64,000 nt of DNA from positions 1 to 64,000 of the IMG/VR virus record IMGVR_UViG_3300030060_007423; one strand, given 5' to 3'. The position numbers and the translations under genes are program-made. The notes under the pieces were generated by a model that saw only the letters and a list, made by a program, of their open reading frames with translations, had not been told where the DNA came from and searched no databases. Position 1 is the stretch's first letter. Each line of letters starts with the position of its first letter. Shown here piece after piece: positions 58,854 to 64,000 of this stretch. This DNA comes from a virus.

Positions 58854-59287
58854 AAATATCAAAAGTAAGAGAAGTAAAAACACCAATAAGAGCAAATAGT
58901 ACAGACGCAGGAATAGATTTTTTTGTACCTGAAGACACAAAGAGATTCACATTATCACCAGGAGATTCTTGTCTTATTCCATCAGGTGTAAAAGTAAATG
59001 TACCTGAAGGGTTTGCTTTAGTAGCATTTAATAAATCAGGAGTTGCAGTTAAAAAATCTTTACATGTTGGGGCATGTGTAGTTGACTGTGGCTATCAAGG
59101 AGAAGTTCACATTAATCTAACAAATGTTGGTGATTGTGAAACTGATATAAATCCCGGTGATAAAATAGTTCAGTTTGTATTATTACCTTTAGGCAATCCT
59201 AAAGTAGAATTGGTAGAAGAAAGCAACTTATATGAATCAGAATCTTCAAGAGGTGAAGGAGGATTTGGAAGTACTGGGACTAAATAA
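58850..59287 (+). CDS. dut: dUTPase (trimeric)
   Basis: All five motifs are present in 145 residues: STDAGIDF (1), NKSGVAVKK (2), VVDCGYQGEVHINL (3), PGDKIVQFVLLP (4) and SRGEGGFGSTG (5). The enzyme turns dUTP to dUMP and keeps uracil out of phage DNA. In motif 2 the usual PRSG is NKSG, and motif 3 has Cys after the catalytic Asp. GAGGAG stands before the ATG; it overlaps the gene before by four bases and the next ATG by one. Confidence 0.95.
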   Translation: MKISKVREVKTPIRANSTDAGIDFFVPEDTKRFTLSPGDSCLIPSGVKVNVPEGFALVAFNKSGVAVKKSLHVGACVVDCGYQGEVHINLTNVGDCETDINPGDKIVQFVLLPLGNPKVELVEESNLYESESSRGEGGFGSTGTK

Positions 59288-59673
59288 TGAGTGGATTAGA
59301 TAACAGACCAAAGACAATATTTTGTGATATAGATGGTACACTAGTAAAACACATGGCGCCATCAGAGGCAACATCTCCATATAACAAAATGGAAGTAATA
59401 CCTGGAACAATTGAAAAATTATTAGAGTGGGAAAGAAAAGGTTACAATATAATTTTAACAACTGGTAGAAAAGCATGTATGAGAAAACAAACTGAAAATC
59501 AACTTGCTGAGGCTGGGATAGTTTATGACCAATTAGTAATGGGATTTGGTGGTGGTGCAAGATACTTGATAAATGATATGAAAACAGATGGAAGAAATGC
59601 CACTGCATTTGCAATAAACCTTAAAAGAAATACAGAAGGAATAAAGGATATAAATTTAGACCTTCCGTACTAA
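59287..59673 (+). CDS. HAD-family phosphatase (128 aa)
   Basis: A small capless HAD enzyme: nucleophile motif IFCDIDGTLVKH, then LLEWERKGYNIILTTGRKAC for motif II, an Arg/Lys set, and LINDMKTDGRNA for the acidic motif. Such proteins occur in surface-polysaccharide loci as sugar-phosphate phosphatases and in phages as 3'-phosphatases. The gene stands next to a sugar-nucleotidyltransferase/kinase fusion, which favours a sugar-phosphate substrate. It starts on the last base of dut. Confidence 0.75.
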   Translation: MSGLDNRPKTIFCDIDGTLVKHMAPSEATSPYNKMEVIPGTIEKLLEWERKGYNIILTTGRKACMRKQTENQLAEAGIVYDQLVMGFGGGARYLINDMKTDGRNATAFAINLKRNTEGIKDINLDLPY

Positions 59674-59684
59674 TTGAGATAGTT

Positions 59685-59906
59685 ATGATAATAAGAACAA
59701 CTAATAAAAATAATAAATACGAGTATTCAAAGTATAAACCAGGCGATGTGTTTGAAGTAATAAATGATTTTGGTGAATACTATACTGCAAGATTTTTGTC
59801 AGGTAGTAAAGCAGATGATATATGTGCAGTTAAAAAAACAGATTGTGTACAGGTGCATTTAGGTAGTTATAAAACTCCAGGCCCAGAAACAATGACAACA
59901 GATTAA
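59685..59906 (+). CDS. Hypothetical small beta-rich protein (73 aa)
   Basis: Not recognised. The sequence reads as a small SH3-like barrel (YKPGDVFEVINDFGEYYTAR; ICAVKKTDCVQVHLGSY) and ends in a polar tail. It starts 12 bases after the HAD gene and the next ATG follows one base after its stop. The function is unknown. Confidence 0.5.
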   Translation: MIIRTTNKNNKYEYSKYKPGDVFEVINDFGEYYTARFLSGSKADDICAVKKTDCVQVHLGSYKTPGPETMTTD

Positions 59907-59907
59907 T

Positions 59908-61491
59908 ATGAATAACACAACAGTAATAATACCAGCAGCTGGGTTGGCAACAAGAATGAGGCCACTTTCAAGTAACATGTCAAAGGCAATGATACCTGTT
60001 TGTGGTAAACCTATTATTTCATACATCATAGATGAATTATTAAAATATGATAGTGTAAATGAAATAATCATTGTTGAAAATAAATTGCATGATATTAGTG
60101 AGTTTGTTAAATCTACATATTCATTTGTTGAAAACACATTTAAGTTTGTTGAACAAAAAAACCCTAAAGGGCCACTCCATGCAATTGAAGTAGGTTGGAA
60201 AAAATCAACAAAGAAAGACAACTCTATATTGGTCTGGTTAGGTGATACTATTTGTCGTGATAAATTAAATTTTGATAGTCCAGGATTTTTAGGTGTATCA
60301 AAAATTGAGCAAAAATCAAGATGGTGTTTAGTTGATAGTGACGGTAAAACATTTTATGATAAACCTGATACAGATGTACCAACAGATTCTGCTCTTATTG
60401 GTTTATATTATTTCAATGATAGAAAATGGTTTAATGACTCCATTAAGAAAGGAATGAATAAACCTCAACATAAAGGTGAACATCAAATAGCTGCACTACT
60501 TTCAGAATATCTTACCTATATACCTAAATTTGAGCTATTAGATACTAAAGAATGGTATGATTGTGGTGAATTAAAAACGTATTATGAATCAACAGCCCGT
60601 TTAATGCAAGGTTCATCTAGAGAGTTCAATACACTTGAGATAGATACATTTTTAGGTACAATTACTAAAAAGGCAACTGGCGATAAAGCACTTAAGATTG
60701 AGAAAGAAAAGACTTGGTTTAGTACATTAAGTGATACACAACGGCTATTTGTACCACAAATTTTAGAATCTCAACATGGCGAAATGAAAATGTCATGGGA
60801 AGCAGGTACACCACTAAATGAAGTTTGGTTATATGAAAGAATGAATGCTGATACATGGATAGGTGTTACAAACTCAGTGTTAGATATATACCACAAAGTA
60901 TTCTATAATTCAGGAAAAGAAAGACTTGCAGATTGCTATGAAATGTATATTCAAAAAAATATGGATAGATTAGATAGTGATATGTATAGTGATTTTGTGG
61001 CAAAGGATACTGCAAAAAATTTCATTAAATCTTCAGGCCTTAGATTATTAAAGACAACTAAATGGAGTAATAGAATTCATGGTGATTTACATTTAGGTAA
61101 TATGTTGTTTAATAGTCATAATGGTAGAATTAAGTTACTAGACCCAAGAGGCCATTTTGGAATGTCAGAGTTTTCTGGTGATTCACAATATGATATGGGT
61201 AAATTAATGCATGATTGGTACTGTGGATATATGATGATATTATCTGGAAGATATCACATTGAAGGCTCAGATGTAATACTACATTGGGATGAAGAAAAAA
61301 GAAATAAAATATTAGTTAATATGCTAATTAAAATGAAAGGTTATGGGTATGATGTTGAAAATATTAAGAGACTTTCAATAATGTTATTTTTAACATGTAT
61401 CCCATTTCACCAAGACAATCCAGAAAGATGTAGAGCTTTTTGGTTACGAGCAATGAATTTAATATATAGGGAATTTAGAAATGAAAAATGA
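59908..61491 (+). CDS. Fusion: sugar nucleotidyltransferase + aminoglycoside/choline-kinase-like domain
   Basis: Residues 1-~235 are a nucleotidyltransferase: VIIPAAGLATRMRPLSSNMS with the GxATRMxPL...K loop, KAMIPVCGKPIISYII, VWLGDTICRD for metal, and EWYDCGEL near the end. Residues ~240-527 are a protein-kinase-like APH fold: IHGDLHLGNMLF (about 389-400) with the catalytic Asp and Asn, then LLDPRG with the metal Asp. One chain could thus phosphorylate a sugar or alcohol (such as hexosamine or choline) and couple it to CDP, UDP or GDP. Position before a glycosyltransferase supports supply of an activated sugar. Acceptors may be phage DNA, virion protein or host surface. Confidence 0.8.
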   Translation: MNNTTVIIPAAGLATRMRPLSSNMSKAMIPVCGKPIISYIIDELLKYDSVNEIIIVENKLHDISEFVKSTYSFVENTFKFVEQKNPKGPLHAIEVGWKKSTKKDNSILVWLGDTICRDKLNFDSPGFLGVSKIEQKSRWCLVDSDGKTFYDKPDTDVPTDSALIGLYYFNDRKWFNDSIKKGMNKPQHKGEHQIAALLSEYLTYIPKFELLDTKEWYDCGELKTYYESTARLMQGSSREFNTLEIDTFLGTITKKATGDKALKIEKEKTWFSTLSDTQRLFVPQILESQHGEMKMSWEAGTPLNEVWLYERMNADTWIGVTNSVLDIYHKVFYNSGKERLADCYEMYIQKNMDRLDSDMYSDFVAKDTAKNFIKSSGLRLLKTTKWSNRIHGDLHLGNMLFNSHNGRIKLLDPRGHFGMSEFSGDSQYDMGKLMHDWYCGYMMILSGRYHIEGSDVILHWDEEKRNKILVNMLIKMKGYGYDVENIKRLSIMLFLTCIPFHQDNPERCRAFWLRAMNLIYREFRNEK

Positions 61492-62752
61492 AAACATTAA
61501 AGTAGCTATCTTTGTTTTAGGTGGTGCAATTAAATTTGTAAAGAAGAATCTTAAACGTGCTGATGGAACTAATGAGTATTATAAACTTATAAAGTCACTC
61601 TGTGCTAATCCAAAAATTGGTGAAGTACTAATTATTCAAAAAAGTGATTGGGGAAAACTTGACGATGAGTTAAAACAAGAATATGACCCACGTGGAGTTT
61701 TAAGATATATCTATGATGAATTAGACCCAAAGGATATTAGACCTGATAAGGGTGAAGATATGCAATTGACATTAAACTATCAAAAGCTTGATGAATATCT
61801 AAATCACGATGAAACAAAACCAGATTTTGGTTTAGGATTTATTGGACCTGGTTATATGACAAATAATGTTATACCAAATTTTTTAGATGGTGTTCGTGAT
61901 CCTAGTTCAAAAGTAAAACTTTTAGGTATGACATATAATTATTCTTCACCAATTGTACACTACTTAAATAAATCAGACCTTCCTTGGTTTATGATATGTA
62001 CAGATCCAAGATATACAAAGCCAACATTCAAAGCAAAGGATACTGTAAACTATCCAAAAGAAATAATTGCACAATACAACACAACAAGTATTTGGCACAG
62101 CTTAAAGGAATATAGAAACGATGCTGAATTTGAAGATAAGACATTAAATGTAAGATATAGTGGAATAGAAAAACTTAATCTTGTAGATGAAGAAATTATC
62201 AACCCAGATAATAGCAGACCTAATAAATTTACAATAGTTGCAATGCAAAGTGTAACAGGTCAAGCAACAAAGGACAAAAGGTTTGATGCAATTAAGGAAT
62301 GGATTCTTGACCGTGATACAAACCAAGAGGTTGAAATATATGGAAAATGGAAGGAACACTTTACAGATGGTTACCCACAATTTAAGGGATATGTTACACC
62401 AGCTGAAATAGACCAAAAGTTTAAGGAAACTAGGTATACATTAGTTGTACCAATTGGACCTGATTGGGTAACAAGCAAATATGCTGAGGTACTCTTAATG
62501 GGTGTTGTACCTTTTTTCCATCCAACATACGATACACAAGGAAATGTTTTACCACTTAATCACTTTTGTAGGGTTTCAAGTCCACAAGAATTTTATGATA
62601 AAATGAAATTCTTAGATGATGTCCCAGAAAAGAGAATACAATTGGTTAAATTATTACAGGACAATTTAATAAAAAATGTTACAGATGGATCATTTGTATA
62701 TGACATTGTAAATAAATCATTAGAAAACACAAATATAGGAGTTAGAATATGA
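61481..62752 (+). CDS. GT-B-like glycosyltransferase
   Basis: The 423-residue protein looks like a two-domain Rossmann (GT-B) transferase. The N-domain begins VAIFVLGGAIKFVKKNLKRA; the C-domain has FTIVAMQSVTGQATKDKRFD, VEIYGKWKE, PQFKGYVTPAEIDQKFKETR, then TLVVPIGPDWVTSKYAEVLL and MGVVPFFHPTYD, the usual nucleotide-sugar pocket with Glu. T4 alpha-glucosyltransferase has a comparable layout (donor-site helix with an acidic residue, then GTIPVFW). It overlaps the upstream fusion gene by 11 bases and the downstream methyltransferase by four. A DNA hydroxymethylcytosine glycosyltransferase role is a hypothesis; glycan transfer is the safer call. Confidence 0.7.
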   Translation: MKNENIKVAIFVLGGAIKFVKKNLKRADGTNEYYKLIKSLCANPKIGEVLIIQKSDWGKLDDELKQEYDPRGVLRYIYDELDPKDIRPDKGEDMQLTLNYQKLDEYLNHDETKPDFGLGFIGPGYMTNNVIPNFLDGVRDPSSKVKLLGMTYNYSSPIVHYLNKSDLPWFMICTDPRYTKPTFKAKDTVNYPKEIIAQYNTTSIWHSLKEYRNDAEFEDKTLNVRYSGIEKLNLVDEEIINPDNSRPNKFTIVAMQSVTGQATKDKRFDAIKEWILDRDTNQEVEIYGKWKEHFTDGYPQFKGYVTPAEIDQKFKETRYTLVVPIGPDWVTSKYAEVLLMGVVPFFHPTYDTQGNVLPLNHFCRVSSPQEFYDKMKFLDDVPEKRIQLVKLLQDNLIKNVTDGSFVYDIVNKSLENTNIGVRI

Positions 62753-63972
62753 GCGAAATAAAATGGGCAACTATTATCCCACTTATAGGTGGTAGTGCAA
62801 TAGGTTGCAATATGACAACAAAAAATCAACCAGTAGGACACTTAACATATAATGCTTTTGCAGCAAATGAATCACATATTAGAAGACATTGGCCAGATGT
62901 ACCATATCATTCTTTAGATGAGGGAACTATTCCTAATTTAGGTTCTCTTGATTTTGTAAATAGTGTATGCCCATGTGCTGGGTTATCGATGTTAAATTCA
63001 TCTGCTATTGAAGGTAGTATTAATAAGAGAGGTAGTGATGCTGCACAGAATGAATGGATGTATAAATCAACTAGAGTTGTATTGGAAAATTATAAACCTA
63101 AAGTATTATGGGGTGAAAATGCACCGGGACTATTTACCAAGCTTGGTGAAGGCGTAGTTGAAAAATTAAAAGCTATTGGAAAGGAATATGATTATAGTTT
63201 TTCAATGATTAAAACAAATACAGAATTACATGGTATACCACAAAGAAGAATTAGAACATTTTACTTTTTTTGGAAAGGTACTAAGCCACCTATATTTGAT
63301 TGGTATAAAAAAGACTGTAAAACATTAGCAGATTATTTAGCAGAAGTACCAGCTGATGCAAGTTGTCAAGATATGTTTATGGTACCAGGAACTGTAACTG
63401 ACCACTTTAAGCCATATCAGTTTATTCTTGAAAGAGAGGGTAAAACACATCAGGAATTTGTTGAATGGTGGAATCATGGAACGTTATATCAATACCTTGA
63501 AAAATATGAACTTGTACATGACTGTATTGATTGGTTAAAGAAATACCACCCAGAAGCAGGCTTTAGTAAAAAGAATGGTACAAATACATTTATCAGTATG
63601 TTAGAACATGTACTTAAAAAGAGGTCAATGGGATTAGGATATTGGGATAGTTCACCTCATATTTTTAGTAAATCATTTAATGCATTGATTGGTAGAAACA
63701 TGTTTAATGGTGTACACCCAACTGAAAATAGGTACTTAAATGTTAGAGAATTTTTACACTTAATGGGATTACCTCACGACTTTGCAATTGAAGATGTAAA
63801 GCAAGTAAATCATATTGCACAAAATGTACCAACATGTACTGCAAGAGATATGACTGAACAAGTTGTAAAATATATCAATGGTGAATTACAAACAGCAGAT
63901 GGCTATTTTGTAAAGCAAGACAATACGAATAGAAAAATTACACAAGAATCTTTACAAACGCAATTGTTTTAA
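62749..63972 (+). CDS. C5-cytosine DNA methyltransferase
   Basis: The 407-residue product has the ordered C5-MTase motifs: motif I-like PLIGGSAIGC, motif IV VCPCAGLS with catalytic Cys76, motif VI GENAPG (123-127; usual ENV is ENA), motif VIII PQRRIR (164-169), a variable target region to about 340, and motif X-like IAQNVPTCTARDM. Motif I is unusual because FAGxGG is replaced. AGGAG precedes the ATG. It overlaps the glycosyltransferase gene by four bases. It may protect phage DNA against host enzymes; there is no cognate endonuclease next to it. Confidence 0.85.
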   Translation: MSEIKWATIIPLIGGSAIGCNMTTKNQPVGHLTYNAFAANESHIRRHWPDVPYHSLDEGTIPNLGSLDFVNSVCPCAGLSMLNSSAIEGSINKRGSDAAQNEWMYKSTRVVLENYKPKVLWGENAPGLFTKLGEGVVEKLKAIGKEYDYSFSMIKTNTELHGIPQRRIRTFYFFWKGTKPPIFDWYKKDCKTLADYLAEVPADASCQDMFMVPGTVTDHFKPYQFILEREGKTHQEFVEWWNHGTLYQYLEKYELVHDCIDWLKKYHPEAGFSKKNGTNTFISMLEHVLKKRSMGLGYWDSSPHIFSKSFNALIGRNMFNGVHPTENRYLNVREFLHLMGLPHDFAIEDVKQVNHIAQNVPTCTARDMTEQVVKYINGELQTADGYFVKQDNTNRKITQESLQTQLF

Positions 63973-63973
63973 C

Positions 63974-64000
63974 ATGTCACCAGAGGTTCAAAAAATAATA
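63974..64000 (+). CDS. Start of a further gene (partial)
   Basis: An ATG one base after the methyltransferase stop is open for the remaining nine codons (SPEVQKII). The tight spacing is like that of other genes here, but there is no SD and too little sequence for identification. Confidence 0.3.

Noticed and set aside
1-64000. tRNA genes, insertion sequences or integrase
   Set aside because: None was recognised; gaps are short and no transposase, integrase or tRNA cloverleaf was seen.

Overview
This window is a 64 kb, gene-dense, AT-rich segment of a T4-like contractile-tailed phage (myovirus). Every supported gene lies on the + strand, usually with overlaps or gaps of a few bases. The T4-type order terminase, portal, prohead protease, scaffold, major capsid protein, neck, tail sheath and tail tube is clear. 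A gp32-UvsX-RNase H-gp41 replication core and the marine-phage genes phoH, nrdJ and dut sit alongside it. Low G+C, strong Shine-Dalgarno (SD) sites on most late genes and a phage copy of ribosomal protein bS21 point to a marine phage, perhaps a pelagiphage of the HTVC008M kind. The host cannot be fixed from sequence alone. A small Hc1-like histone is a trait also common in Bacteroidota, but the strong SD sites argue against that phylum.

Layout. 1-7.7 kb: end of a 2OG-Fe(II) oxygenase, two unknown genes, a 1577-residue repeat-built tail fibre, a GAMT/RMT2-type methyltransferase and a DNRLRE-like virion protein. 7.7-13.2 kb: a fusion of a cytidylyltransferase-like and a nucleic-acid-ligase-like domain, several proteins with possible prohead-protease cleavage sites, and lysis candidates (XhlA-like protein, 3-TM holin). 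13.3-24 kb: head genes gp17, gp20, core proteins, gp21, bS21, gp22 and gp23, closed by a strong terminator. 24-43.3 kb: phoH, neck (gp13, 14, 15), sheath, tube, hub assembly proteins, a Trp-repeat tape measure and baseplate proteins. 43.3-52.5 kb: a short family A DNA polymerase-like gene, a large probable virion protein, a small membrane protein, Hc1-like protein, gp32, UvsX, a structured non-coding RNA candidate, RNase H and DnaB-type helicase gp41. 52.6-64 kb: B12-dependent ribonucleotide reductase, cysteine synthase, eukaryotic-type phosphomannomutase-like HAD protein, a thymidylate-synthase-family enzyme with the residue change that marks dCMP-specific members, dUTPase, a second HAD phosphatase, a sugar nucleotidyltransferase-kinase fusion, a GT-B-like glycosyltransferase and a C5-cytosine DNA methyltransferase.

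Regulation. Two promoter-like classes stand out. A GATATTTATA box precedes most structural operons. A different element of constant 36 bp (AATAATTTTTTATTGTC, about 12 bases, TATATTA) precedes bS21, the polymerase-like gene, the membrane protein, the Hc1/gp32/uvsX unit, the RNase H/helicase unit and the TS-family gene. This fits a late/early division.

The two most interesting items are the ~285-nt RNA between uvsX and the RNase H gene, which has a bulged 11-bp hairpin, a possible kissing contact, a pseudoknot and its own terminator, and a possible cytosine hypermodification pathway at 57.5-64 kb. Several virion genes also carry N-termini that resemble T4 capsid-targeting peptides.
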